Source: Stratiolaelaps scimitus (Eukaryota; Arthropoda; Arachnida; Mesostigmata; Laelapidae). Taken from it: 64,000 bases of DNA. Shown in pieces: positions 12,301-23,571 of the stretch. Made by a program: the position numbers and the translations under genes. The stretch covers positions 3,034,001 through 3,098,000 of the forward strand of contig JABWDB010000036.1 of assembly GCA_019614645.1 (NCBI GenBank), read 5' to 3'. Under the pieces are notes generated by a model. The model worked only from the letters and a program-made list of their open reading frames with translations, did no database searches and was not told where the DNA came from. Each line of letters starts with the position of its first letter. Within the stretch, counting starts at the first letter, position 1.

Positions 12301-13023
12301 TGACCAGCAAAGCATCGTTGCCTTTGTTGCTGTGGCGGCGAGGTCCTCAGCTCATCGACTTTAGGCTGCCCTGCGCCTTCGAGCCGGGCTCCGGTGGTTA
12401 ACCCGATGTGTGTCGTTGTCTCAGCTACATATCGGTTCACTCTTTGAGCGTTTCGCCTGCAGTCGGCTACGTGTGACGGCGGGCAACATCGCGGCAGCTG
12501 ACGTCGACAGTTGACAGCTGCCTCATACAAGCAAACGGTACTTGTTGCAGAGAGAAGGACACTACAGGGAAGCAAAATACTGACCTCATTTGCCTGCTTT
12601 GTCGCCTGCGGTTGCAGCGCCCGCGCGCGCGCGCGCAGCGATGCTGCCCACAGCGATGTTTTGCCCGGTGTCTGCTTGTCTGCTCTCAACATATTGTTGC
12701 TGCGCAATGGCTTAGTGCCGTTGGAACATACGGGTGTTCGCGGCGCTTCTCCTTCCGGTTCGTCTTCCATAGTCGTCTTACACGATTCGGTCAATGCGAA
12801 CACAGCAGTTTCGGCAGAACTTAATAGCCATACACAGATGACACGATCGAATCTGCCAACTGATTAACTGAACGTATCGGCTCGGGGGCAAGGATGCGCG
12901 CCTGCATCGGTTACCAAAGGGCCTTGCATTGGTCAACGTCAAAGGGCTGTACCGCCAAAATTTCGAAAGGGGCATGTGGCTATCGGCTTAGGTGTGGAGG
13001 CCGTCTCGTTTCGTTGGCAACTG

Positions 13024-13046
13024 TCTCTCTCTCTCTCTCTCTCTCT
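13024..13046. repeat. (TC)n microsatellite
   Basis: Dinucleotide CT run within the GC-richer 12.3-13.1 kb stretch. Confidence 0.9.
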
Positions 13047-14141
13047 GTTATTCACACGCAGGGAAATATAGGTCACGAACTTAACAGCAGATTGCATTGC
13101 ATCTCTGGCGTTTTCGAGAGTAAACGCGTTCGCCGTGGAGAGGATCGTTTTGACGGGAAAATGTAGGTGTACCACCTTGCGCGAAAAGGATGAAAGGGGT
13201 TGCTGTGGAACGTGGACTGTCAGGTTGATGAGCTGGAAAACATTGATCTTCACATTGAGCTCAAAGGGAGATCTCATAGAAGAGTAGACTGGGTGGCCGT
13301 GGTTCAATGTGGGTGGGGCTAGAAGTAATAAATTCTAGTGGACTCGGAAGTGTTCACGTCGATTACTAATTGACCTGTTCATAAACTTGTGATATATATA
13401 TATATATATCGTAATCTCGCAATTGTTCCATTCGTGAGTTTTGCCATTAATCACACATCATTTAATGGCCAACCAGTTCCAATAATAAATTTCGCCATAT
13501 GCTCCTACCCTAAGCATGACTTCTCGGCGACACAACGTATTTTATATTTACATTAAAATAGATCCAGTAGTAAGTGGATTGGCGTCATAGAACTTGCTCC
13601 GGAACCCTCAACATTGGTAGGGCGCTATTCACTTTAGAAGCTCCTTTACGAAAGGTCCTTTAGTGTATTGCATTGTTGAATCAGTTTAGTCTGAGTCCGA
13701 TTTAGTGGAATTGTTGAATCGGGTAGGCGTCACGGTATATATTTGAAATGTTTCAAAACTATAGATCGTTTATTCAAACATACGGTTGGTCGGTATTTCT
13801 AGGGATTATGGGGGGGGGGTGAGGACGACAATGTCCCGATTATTTGAAATTAATACATATCTAATAGTATCGCCTGTTCCGGCTGTTCTTCTGAGCGACG
13901 CCAATCACTACACTAGATTCACCTTATACCAAATATTTATAATAAATTTATAATCATAATAAAAATAACAACAATTATGCATTCGTTACAAGGATGTACC
14001 AATACATTCTATTGTGTTCGCCCTCAAGCTGAGAAGACAGTCCGAGTCAATTTAGCTGAAGCCTTTACAATAATTAAAATTGATCGTATTTCGTCTTTCG
14101 CAGCTTATTTAGGCTTCAGACTGTTCCATAGAAGAACAGTC

Positions 14142-17100
14142 ATGGCTGTAAAGAAGTTCTACATCGAGGTCGAAGGGACGAAAATCCCAGCGGGGTTCAA
14201 TGTTGACAATCTACGCTCTGCAAAGAAATACAAACCTTTGGATTCGGACATTTTCATTTGTACGTTCCCGAAATGCGGCACCAACTGGACAAAGCGCATT
14301 GTCCAGTTACTGATCGATCGCGAGAGCCGCACGGGAGAGGTGGCGGACTATGGACTGAGTAAATGCTTCCTGGAGATGGCCGGTTAGTGCCGTATCTTAA
14401 ATAGGACGTGAGACCTACTTCTTAATTAACACTAATCATTGTAACGAGCTCATATAGACTCACAGAAGCGATAAGAGTGATACCGTTCGAAGAAAATGCT
14501 ATTGATGGAAAAGGCCTCTCAAATATCCCGAGACGTGGAAATATTCGGAAAAAAACATGGAGACAATTATATATATATATATATAAACGACCCTTTGTGC
14601 AATGGAATACAAATCATTGTATAAATGAGAAAAAGGCTTATTCAATTACAGGGGCATCGGTGATCTCCAGCCAGCCCGAACCGCGGATTGTCACCTCGCA
14701 CCTATACTTCAAGGAAATCCCATGGAATCCGAACACGAAATATATCTATGTTCTTCGAAATCCTAAAGACTGTTGTGTATCATACTTTCATCACACGAAA
14801 AGAACAAAGGTGAGCTAATAAGACCAGCTCAGTGGCTCGGACGATAGGTTAAGTCTCTGGCTGGAAAAAGCCTGAGGCCACAGGTTCAGAGTTCGGCGAC
14901 CTGATGATAACCTATCGGGGAGCTTAACGCTGTAAAATTAACTGCAGTTAAGCTGATAAATTATCCGTAGTTTGCATCATTTGTGGTTTTAGATCGTTAA
15001 TTAAGATAGCTCAGCTATGAGAAAATTTTTAGCGCGAATTTCCATCGCGCGCGTTTGCCAATTGACTATACAGCGCCAAGGCGACCAATTGCTTGTTTTT
15101 TTGTTAAATCGCTCTGCTACATCCAACGGAGTTTCCTTATTAATATTTATTTTCTAGCAGATTTTGTGGGTGAATCTCTCCCATGTTTCTTGTTACTCTA
15201 GCCTCAACCAGCAGAGTGATAACGACATCGTTTATGGGCGCTACTGTCCGTTCTATATTTGCCGTTTAAACTATATGTTATGACACAATCCACACAAATC
15301 GACCTCGTGCCTTCTATTGCCAACGTCCCGCTGTGGTTTGCCTCGAAGAGACACCCTTGAAGTGAAAAATCCTTGTTGTGTAACCGCCTATCTCATGTTC
15401 GACGATAATAGACAAACGTATCGTGTGTGGCTGCCCTATGGCGACGATGCGTTATTCGGCCGTTTGGCCGGAAACTGGAGTTGTCTCGGTGGCCTTGCCC
15501 AGCTCGATCGAGTAAACGCTAAATCGTGGCGGCTGACTTCTCTCAACAGGTGTACAATTACGAAAATGGAGCGTTCACTGATTATGTGAAGACCTTCCTC
15601 GACGGCGAGACCAGCTTCGGTTGCTATTTTGAGCATTTCCGTCAGTGGTACTCGGAGATAGACAAGTGAGTTGCATGTGTCCGTTCATATAAAAATCATT
15701 GCTCACCCGGTGGTAACTCGTCGTATTCGTAAATAAAACCTCTGTGGCAGAGTCCGACCTTGTCGCAGGGTGTCACGAGCGCTCCTCAATTGGTCCTTAT
15801 CCTTTTCTGGTCCTGAGTATGATGAAGCGGCCACACTCTGGTAGAACAGTGTCACTTAACATGTTGGTGTCACCGCCGTCATGTCCAAACCGTTTTTGTG
15901 GATCCGTAATTTCGGAATTCTTACGCTCCTGAGATGATATACATGTGAAAGTGGATCTCAGCTCAGCTGAGGAGCAATGAGCCGCACTAACTTAAACGCA
16001 ACCACATGATTTTTTTTTGTGAAACGATTTGCTGAGGAAGCACCGCTCGTATTTACAACTGATCTGAATAACGGTGTAGGCTTTGACGAGAACTTGTCGT
16101 CTAATGTAATTCAGAGGAATACGTCCCTGTTCTTATTTCTATACGTGCAATACATCGCTCGTAAAGTTCGGCCGCATCTCCGGTAACATCGTCTGCATAT
16201 ATCTACTGACCTACTTTGCTTATTGCGGAGTTATGGGTGTGCGTTATTTTTCCGACTCCGTGAAAAGACCTCACTAACTTCACCCGATACCGTGGCTTTG
16301 GTTGAAGGAAAGAGTCTCGAGTAACAGACATTGCTGTATCACTCGAGATAGTGCCAACTGAGCTCACGAAGCTGGGTCTACAATCGATTCAAGCTTAGTG
16401 CACTTTCTAATCTCTTTGCAGGCCTAACGTACTGTTTCTGACTTACGAAAACATGAAACGGGACCCGATCAAGGAGATCCAAAAAATCGTCACGTTCTTG
16501 GGATTGCCATGCCCTGAGTTGAAGGACACGTCCTCTGCGAAGTTTCAGCACGTCCTGAAGGAAAGTGGAATCGATGCAATGAAGGACTACGTTCAGGAGA
16601 ACTACAAGACCGCACTTGGAGGTGCTAACGAAACCGAATGGTAGGCATCCTGAGGTCGTCCTTTATGGGGCAGACCGCTTCGAGCGTTTGTTTAATGTCT
16701 CATACATTCGACCTAGTAACAAGGAATCGTGTCCGTCTACTCATAAATAGAATTTATTACCTCTTGTAACGGCAAAAAAAAACCAGCAGAAATAACCTAG
16801 GCAGTACATAAAATGATATCACTGGCTCGATTTAGGCCCATGAAAAAATTCGACGAAATATCACACCATGTTATTTTTTAAGAGAAAGAGGAGTCGGCAC
16901 GCTTATCACATCGTGTCTATTTTTTCTTGTGAGGAGGACATTTTCTGTCGCGCACCATGTCCAAAACAAATTGAAATGCACCCCTTTGTTATTTTACAGG
17001 AAAGCTCGTTCGGATTATCCGTGCGACCGCGCACCCCCTCCGCCGGACTGTTTCGTTCGAAAAGGTATCGTAGGCGACTGGAAGAACGAATTCTCCCCAG

Positions 17101-17198
17101 AAGACTCACGAGCCATCGAGGAGCGAATGCTCCGAGCTTGCGAGGGATTGGCCAACATTCAAGATATCTGGATGGACGAAGACTGGAAGGGCTGCTGA
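14142..17198 (+). CDS. Cytosolic sulfotransferase (SULT family), five exons
   Basis: It transfers sulfonate from PAPS to hydroxyl or amine acceptors; the acceptor cannot be read from sequence. Exons are 14142-14382, 14652-14809, 15550-15665, 16422-16640 and 17000-17198. All introns are GT-AG with agreeing phases (1, 0, 2, 2), giving 310 residues, the normal SULT length. The 5'-phosphosulfate loop is TFPKCGTNW (residues 41-49, Lys44). The likely catalytic His is His97 in VTSHL. The 3'-phosphate region is YVLRNPKDCCVSYFHH (Arg116, Ser124). The C-terminal PAPS-binding motif is RKGIVGDWKNEF (265-276). There is no signal peptide, so it should be cytosolic. A 3' splice site with a good pyrimidine tract ends at 14103, so the start at 14142 probably follows a short 5' UTR spliced to an upstream exon. 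An in-frame ATG at 13977 lies before that splice site and is not preferred. Confidence 0.93.
14822..14960 (+). repeat. Possible tRNA-derived SINE relic
   Basis: Just inside sulfotransferase intron 2, CAGCTCAGTGG (14825-14835) resembles a pol III A box. About 48 bp later GGTTCAGAGTTC (14883-14894) is a degenerate B box, with a tRNA-like variable hairpin (GGCTGGAAAAAGCC) between. The 3' limit is not clear. Confidence 0.35.
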
Positions 17199-19900
17199 CC
17201 ACGTTCGCCATACAAACATAGGCGTTCATAGTCGAAAGCATCGAAAGTCTTCAGCTTCAGCTCGGAAGGGTCGTTACGAGGAATACCCCCTCCCCCGAGG
17301 AAGCAGATGATCATCTTCGGACGTATCCTTCGTTATGACGCACGGCTCTACGGTCAATTTGTCAACACGGTCGTTGACTTGTTTTTAGCACATAGTAATT
17401 TGTAGACTTTCATTGAAACAAATAGACCTCAAGATAACAAGAAAGCAAAAGAAGACGGACATAATGAGGCCGTATTTATTCGTCGAAATGACACTAAGAA
17501 ATTCATCAGCAAAAAAAACATATGGAAAATATATATATTGTACTTCATTTCGTATTTCGCACAATGCAAGCCTCCTATGATATTATATCTTTTATCTTGA
17601 GAACTGCCCGCGAGTTTTATGCTGCAGGCAGTAACGAGTAACAACACAGACCACCACCATGTGATATGACTCTTATATCGAAAATGTTGTTTTTGGATAC
17701 CTGCGCCACTATATATATATATATATATATACATACATGCTGCAGAAATATTTTCACTGTGCAACTGCCAATTTTGGATCACGTCAATGGCCATGAGCTA
17801 AAGGGATTCACATTTAATTTGCTCTATCCACCTTAAGATCAATAGATTTCGCCATTCTCTACAGTTTCGACGAATTGTTATTGTTATTATTATTACTACT
17901 GTCAGAGACAGCTCGGTACACCTGTGTAATACGAAATTAGGACACCAATTTTGTCATTGTCCTTAATTGCACTGTCTGACGCTGATCGTTGAAGGCAATA
18001 CAAAACGTATCCAGGTTGGCCTATCGTTTGACTATGGTTATATATAAAATAAATATATATATATATATTTTTGTTATGGTGTACTTTTTATTTCTATTAG
18101 TTAGATGAAAAATAAACAGGCACACCCATATGTATGTACAAGGCTATGATTGTGAGTCATTGGCTTTTTAAATCGAAGCATCGCTGTTGTCGCCTCTAGT
18201 TAAATTTTGCCCTGAATACAATTGGGGTTCCCGAGCAGACTTGAAAAATCAAGCTGGAGAACAGTGTTAGATTTGGCCACTCAAGAAAGTGAATGCTAAC
18301 TAAGTTAAAACCTCCTATAGCGCTTACTCCAGTATGCGAATACAATAATAATAATACTAATAGCAAGGAGATGATAAGGAGTAGCTCCAAATGTGTAGAT
18401 TCGATAGTTAGTCAATTTCACTCATTAGATTTAAAAAAAATCTGAACTATTAAAGAGTGGTGCCGTTTTCGATTGAGATAGCGTCATCAATTGTTGCTAA
18501 CACAGTCCGCACATTATACGTAAACGACAATACACTACTAGTCGTACGGCCTGAATATCTATTCAAAACTGCTTCTAGTGGATGGGTGAATATAACAGAT
18601 GTGGGTTCGAAAACACGTCCCCCGTTGACGTGGCCTTATCACTGTGACAAGCGATACACAGTTTTATCCACGAACCAATTCAAGTCACTTATTGGGTCGA
18701 CGAACATGCGGATTTATTGTGGCCAGTCAACGATAAACTAGTAATTATACCACAATTGAAATGTAATTCGTAGCGATTATTTTTCTATTGTAACAGCTCT
18801 TGTTTAACTTTGTCTATAATGACACAATTGAATTCGTTTAAGAAAGCTCGTGAGACGCTATGAAATAGTTGTATTCGGTAATCTCAACTGTTCATATCAA
18901 AATACCTCACCGTTCATACCCAGAGTACTTACACCCATGGGGTGACCCCCAACAATGTATTTCACCATTTCTCAATTGCGTCGACATACCCCCACCCCCC
19001 CCCGAGAGTATGACCAAACGAAATTTGACCATTGCAAACCATTGGACACGACGAAACGACCATGAGAAAAAGTGGTCATTCCAGTTAATTAATTAATTAG
19101 TTAATTATTGCACAGCTTAAGGCTCTCATGGATGCGCCTTCCTTCATAGCAACAGCCCGAAATCCTGTAGTTGTCAGCGCTTCGATTTTGAGAGGAAAAA
19201 AAACGTTATTTTAAGGAGTCTTTGTTCACGAAGGAGGACGGAAAACGCTTACGCTAGCCGCCTGCAATAGACTCAGGACGTCTACAGGCGCATCGGCAAC
19301 GATACGCCCTTATTGGTACCGTAGAAGACAAAGTTAAAAGAGGTCCAACTTGTTGAGGCGTTAGTGTCACAAAAAAGGAAAAACGTGTCATGCCAGATCT
19401 CGATGCTTGATCTCGCCGATCTACTAAATAGCTATATATATACTGAGGCAGCATTCGAAGTTTGCGTTCCACAATACACGACGAACTTCGCCTGTTTACG
19501 GCCACAAATTGAATTCTAAATAAATGCACCAGCATGCTCCGTTCAGCAAGAGCCAAACCGCTGGACCAGCGTCGGTACGATTAAGGTCGGATGTTGACGA
19601 TTGTTCTATGCTATCGTACTAAATCAGAGACGATCTTGCAGGTTACCTATATCGGAAGGTAAGCCGCAAGATCGTATTTGTGGACGTGTGTGACGAGTCC
19701 CATTCATTCGAAATGCGATACCAACGATTACGGGAGGGCAAAACATGTACTAAGTTGCGATTCAAATGTAAACGATAACTTGAGCCGAGGGAAACAGCAG
19801 CTGAAACAGCTAGACTGATCGGCCAATCTAGAGATATGAACGTTTGGCCGTTATCCCTTATCGTTTATGTAATACTACCGTATTGTTTTGTAGGCAAGCC
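17199..19900. other. Intergenic, no supported gene
   Basis: AT-rich spacer with (TA)n at 17710-17731 and about 18052-18069, a poly-C run near 18990 and a hairpin at 19630-19675. Open frames here are short and show no domain. Confidence 0.6.
19630..19675. other. Hairpin upstream of the first WAP-like gene
   Basis: ACGATCTTGC (19630-19639) pairs exactly with GCAAGATCGT (19666-19675). The inner AGGTTACCT and AGGTAAGCC pair with two mismatches, leaving a loop of about 8 nt. Confidence 0.6.
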
Positions 19901-19907
19901 CGCCTCG

Positions 19908-19915
19908 TATATAAT
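19908..19915 (+). promoter_or_regulatory. Probable TATA box of the first WAP-like gene
   Basis: TATATAAT lies 64 bp before the ATG at 19972, which leaves room for a short 5' leader. Confidence 0.55.
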
Positions 19916-19971
19916 TCGCCGCGTAGAACGTCCGATTGTGGTGTTTTCGTTAAGTTGAAGCAGCTATCACA

Positions 19972-21205
19972 ATGCGAGTTCTAGCGATCTTCGGTATCTT
20001 CGCCATCTTCATGATGGTAGCTGTCGCCGCTGAGATTCCCTGTAAGTGAAATAACAATCATATATAAACACCGATAATTATACAATATGTACATGTACAA
20101 GCTGTGACAACTTCGAAGGCACTGAGGTTATTTAAAATCAACTTATTTATATACACGTAAGGTCTATGAAAATTATACCTATACACAAGTGAGTATTATG
20201 AAAATAAACCTGTATACACGTAAGGTTTATTATAAGAAACCTACCTGCATGCGAGGTTTATGAAAATAAGCCTAGATGCTAATGAAGTTCATTAAAGTAA
20301 ACCTAGACATTAGTTGCGTTTGTCACTATTGAATTGTTCCCACCGTGAGGGCCGCAAAAACCCGTGAGACAATAGCAATGTGTACTGTTCCATTGTCCAC
20401 ATAGCGAAAATATAGCTTAACCCGAGCCAATTGTTCATGTTGCCATTATTCGGTATATGTGCTAACGTTTCCTCGTTTTTCGACTTTGATTATCCAGATA
20501 TTTTTAGACCTTATGAGGCAATTAGCCGCAGGCACAGACACCTGTAAATAAATCAACAATATTTGAGTAGAACCGTGATGCCGTCAAGGGTAAATAATCA
20601 TCTTCCTGTTTGTTGACTCTGTGGTGACAGCGGCGGCGGGGGGGGGGGATCTACTAAACAATACAACTACCGATGGGCGCCGCCTTGACGGCCTCACCCT
20701 TATCCTCTTCCACCGAGGCCGCCACCTCGTTTGGGACGGCACACTCAAGCACCTTCTTATGTCAACCACTGTGCAACCACCCCCGGTTACGCGGTAGCGC
20801 GTGCGGAGCGGGCCAAGCTAAGGAAGTACGCCGCACTCCAGGCAACTCACCTTTTCCCCCTTGCTTTTGAGACCTTAGGCGGGCACGGCCCCCTCCTCGA
20901 AGGGGTCTACCATAGGCTGATCCGCGCCACTGGGGACTAGCCTCGGCCCGGTCCCCTAGTAATTCTCCCTCCCAATAATTTCTAATTATAGTTTGTTTAA
21001 ATAGAAGTACACAATATTTTTGATCGTTGAGTTGACAATACAACTTGTTTTCACAGTAATGACCTGCCTGCGGCCGGCCTTCTCGGACTCGCCCTGTTTA
21101 ACTGGACCGGGAGCCTGCTCGAGGAACAGTGACTGCCCCAACCAGCAGTGCTGTATCGATCCCGTCTATATGTGCACGAAGTGTGTGGATCACATCATCT
21201 TTTAA
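19972..21205 (+). CDS. Small secreted WAP-like four-disulfide peptide, two exons
   Basis: Exons 19972-20041 and 21057-21205 join in phase 1 (CCCT/GTAAGT to TTTTCACAG/TA) and give 72 residues. Exon 1 is a signal peptide (MRVLAIFGIFAIFMMVAVAA). Exon 2 holds eight cysteines in the order C, C, C, C, CC, C, C, with the core ACSRNSDCPNQQCC and the end TKCVDHIIF. This matches the whey-acidic-protein four-disulfide core in compact form. WAP domains are usually protease inhibitors or antimicrobial peptides, but the function here is unproved. It is a tandem paralogue of the gene at 22170, with the same intron position and C-terminus. Its 1-kb intron carries a tandem repeat and a retroelement fragment. 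A polyadenylation signal follows at 21280. Confidence 0.85.
20140..20320. repeat. Degenerate tandem repeat in WAP-like gene intron
   Basis: About five diverged units of roughly 32-42 bp resemble GAAAATAAACCTGTATACAC followed by GTAAGGTTTAT. They contain several donor-like GTAAGG sites. Confidence 0.6.
20668..20940 (+). mobile_element. Fragment of a retroelement C-terminal nuclease-like domain
   Basis: Two frames, broken by one shift near 20790, read as one relic. The first has RLDGLTLILFHRGRHLVWDGT. The second has GYAVARAERAKLRKYAALQATHLFPLAFETLG, then a stop at 20938. From memory this is the common tail seen after reverse transcriptases in invertebrate non-LTR elements (PDG...LVWDVT...PVAVETLG), where the PD...D layout suggests a PD-(D/E)XK endonuclease. 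The proline of PD is replaced by Leu and the frame is broken, so it is dead. It sits in the intron of the WAP-like gene. Confidence 0.6.
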
Positions 21206-21279
21206 TCAGCTCAACAGAACAGACGTCCGCTTGCGACGTCATTCCAGGAAACGCGGAAAAAATAACACAATATGATCTA

Positions 21280-21285
21280 AATAAA
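21280..21285 (+). promoter_or_regulatory. Polyadenylation signal AATAAA
   Basis: Canonical signal 75 nt after the stop of the first WAP-like gene. Confidence 0.6.
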
Positions 21286-21651
21286 GCATCCATCCTCGAT
21301 TCAAATAGCTCAGTAGCTTTCCTTCGGCTGCTTGAGCAATTCAAAGAAAATCAGTCATAATTACGTAAGCACGAATGCAGCTAATGTAATATATAGAATA
21401 TTTAATATTTCATGCTGGTGTTGATCGGAATTATCTTTCCAAATTACAAGCAAAGCCTCTAGCAGCTAAGGAAGTGTATTCGTTTATTGAACTCCTCACC
21501 CAGTGTTGTTTTTACGAGGTTAACCACCCTCAAACCTATTGGGTGATTTAGTGTAAACGAAGAAATGTCTATCAGTTCTCGAACTCGCAGTCGAGGTACG
21601 GGTTTATTCGACCGGATCGAATAATTGCAAGGTGGCAAGTAGGTCAGTTCA

Positions 21652-21683
<32 letters not shown>
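21652..21683. repeat. (ATT)n microsatellite
   Basis: About ten ATT units between the two WAP-like genes. Confidence 0.95.
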
Positions 21684-21685
<2 letters not shown>

Positions 21686-22040
21686 TTCCAATATTTCCTT
21701 TAATTATAGACATAATTTATCATTTTATAATAGATCAACCGATCAACAAGTTATTCGAGATATTTCACCACCACGATATCATACAGAGCTGCACCTGATA
21801 ATTAACTTGGCCAGCCTCAAAGTTGTCAGCCGAAATAATTGCAAACAGCTAGTTAATTGAAGTGTAACACAATTTGGCCAGACGTATAACGAAAATTTCC
21901 TAGCCGGAGCGTAGTTTTGGCAACAAAACGTTCACGCAGACCTCAAAGTGACAAGAGTCACACAGCTGGTACAAATATGGAGCACAACAGGACATGCCGA
22001 AACGGCGGGAAGCTCCTGGCCACAGATGACAATAACCAGG

Positions 22041-22048
22041 TATATAAG
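22041..22048 (+). promoter_or_regulatory. Probable TATA box of the second WAP-like gene
   Basis: TATATAAG lies 129 bp upstream of the ATG at 22170. Confidence 0.5.
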
Positions 22049-22169
22049 AACAGCTGCAATAGCCTATTCTCTATATTTGTTGTGGACAACAACTGGCCGC
22101 GTTTGGCGTTTTCCAGTAACGATTTAGCGCTCGACCCGGTAACGTCGTCAAAAGCACACAGCGAACATT

Positions 22170-22690
22170 ATGAATCTTCATGTGATTCTCGTCGCGTTCA
22201 GCGCTGTCTTGGCTGCGACGATCGTGGCTACGGCCTCTGAAGTCCCACGTGAGTAACCATCTCAAAGCGTGGTTGGCGTGAAGTTCAAACTATTTGCTTT
22301 AAGCTCACATTAATTCGCTGTTATTATGGTTCATGTGCTTTCAGTGTCTGCCTAGAGAGAACGGTGTGGTGTAATATGTAGTAGCTAGCTTATTACTCGT
22401 GTTGAGTAGCACGAAAAAAGATGCTTGTGATTCTCGAACACAAATGGGCCACAAAGCATAACGTAAGGGGTGTGTGTGTATATATACAAAACGGCATATA
22501 CTAAGTTTCCATCGTACCGTTCCCTGCAGTGACTGCCTGTTTGGAGCCGACGGATAGAGACTCCGAATGTCTCCCCCTGAGCGACCCTAAAGCGTGCCGC
22601 ACAATTAGCAGCTGCGGCCCCGACGGTCGGCAGTGCTGCTTCGATCGGAAACGCAATTGTACCAAATGTGTGGATCATATCTTGACTTGA
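22170..22690 (+). CDS. Small secreted WAP-like four-disulfide peptide, paralogue 2
   Basis: Exons 22170-22248 and 22530-22690 join in phase 1 (CCCAC/GTGAGT to TTCCCTGCAG/TG) and give 79 residues. Exon 1 encodes a signal peptide (MNLHVILVAFSAVLAATIVA) ending SEVP, matching AEIP in the paralogue. Exon 2 carries eight cysteines, with the core CRTISSCGPDGRQCC and the end CTKCVDHILT. The order C, C, C, C, CC, C, C suits a WAP domain. The shared intron position, phase and C-terminus show recent tandem duplication with the gene at 19972, while the loop sequences have diverged strongly. The role is probably protease inhibition or defence in secretions (inference). A polyadenylation signal follows at 22775. 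Confidence 0.85.
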
Positions 22691-22774
22691 ACTGTTGCGC
22701 TTGGTCACACCTTGTGCTATTGGGAGCTCGGAGCTACCACGAACTTGGCAACACCGGCGAATTTGCGCACCATC

Positions 22775-22780
22775 AATAAA
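22775..22780 (+). promoter_or_regulatory. Polyadenylation signal AATAAA
   Basis: Canonical signal 85 nt after the stop of the second WAP-like gene. Confidence 0.6.
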
Positions 22781-23512
22781 ATCGATAATCGCTTTGTATT
22801 AAGCTATATATATTGCAGTAATGCATATATATATATATATATAGTTATTACAGTCGGTGACGAATTAGTTATAGGTAAGCACCTCCAACAATAATATCCG
22901 TATTTATTCGATTTAATATCGAATGTATTCCGACGTCTAGATAACGCCGACAAATTCAGGTATGTGCACGACAACTTCATTTGTCACAACAACAGCCACT
23001 CAGCCTTGATTATTGCTATGTCTTGGAGACCTTATAATAATAATTATTGTTATTATTATTACTATTGTTATTATTATTTGTTCATTACGGTCTTCCATTC
23101 ATTAAAGCCAACAAATCTCAAGCACGCCTATCCAGCTAACTGTGTTAAACTGCACTAATTAGTTCTAGTGGAGTCACGCTCCGCGCCCTCTTTCGTCATT
23201 CCACCATTCCCCATATCCGGTTGTAAGATTCCAAGACGCGTACGGTGGTCACTCCCCCCGCGCTATATTCCGATACTAGACATGTTAATATCTATTACAT
23301 TATTGTTTTTGTATGTGTACGTGTGTGTGTGTGTCCACAAGAACGCCGCAATAACTTCATGTGTCGAACTAATGCGTGAGTCACGTCCTAAGAAATGTCC
23401 TATATCATTTTCCTGACACTTTTTTAGCCTCATGTCCATGATTCATTCGTGGTAGCAACAGCAAAGAATAACACGCTAGTTCTTCAGAGTTAATTGAATT
23501 ATTTTTGTCATT

Positions 23513-23518
23513 TTTATT
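23513..23518 (-). promoter_or_regulatory. Polyadenylation signal of the PLA2 gene
   Basis: TTTATT on the plus strand reads AATAAA on the minus strand, 54 nt past the PLA2 stop. Confidence 0.5.
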
Positions 23519-23571
23519 CGTATTAAACGATAACGGCGTCAGGGCTAGCGTTGACAGTGAAGGTTGCGTCG

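Larger units (their letters stand above)
7887..14100. other. Intergenic / 5' region of the sulfotransferase gene
   Basis: No supported coding gene. Contents: (TA)n at 8841-8876 and 13392-13409, a perfect hairpin at 9314-9353, a duplicated 14-mer TAGATTATATCCGA at about 10482 and 10501, a GC-richer stretch at 12.3-13.1 kb with a (CG)n run near 12622, and (TC)n at 13024-13046. A possible non-coding first exon ends at 11332 with a good donor (CAAAAG/GTGAGC) and might serve the sulfotransferase. Confidence 0.5.

Noticed and set aside
12186..12803. 205-codon minus-strand open frame
   Set aside because: It lies in a GC-rich, low-stop region with (CG)n and (GT)n runs translating to Arg/Ala and Cys/Val strings. 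No domain or splice context supports it.
13977..14141. 55-codon upstream in-frame extension of sulfotransferase exon 1
   Set aside because: A clear 3' splice site (CGTCTTTCGCAG, ending 14103) falls within it, and SULT proteins start near MAVKKFYIEV. It is more likely intron plus 5' UTR.
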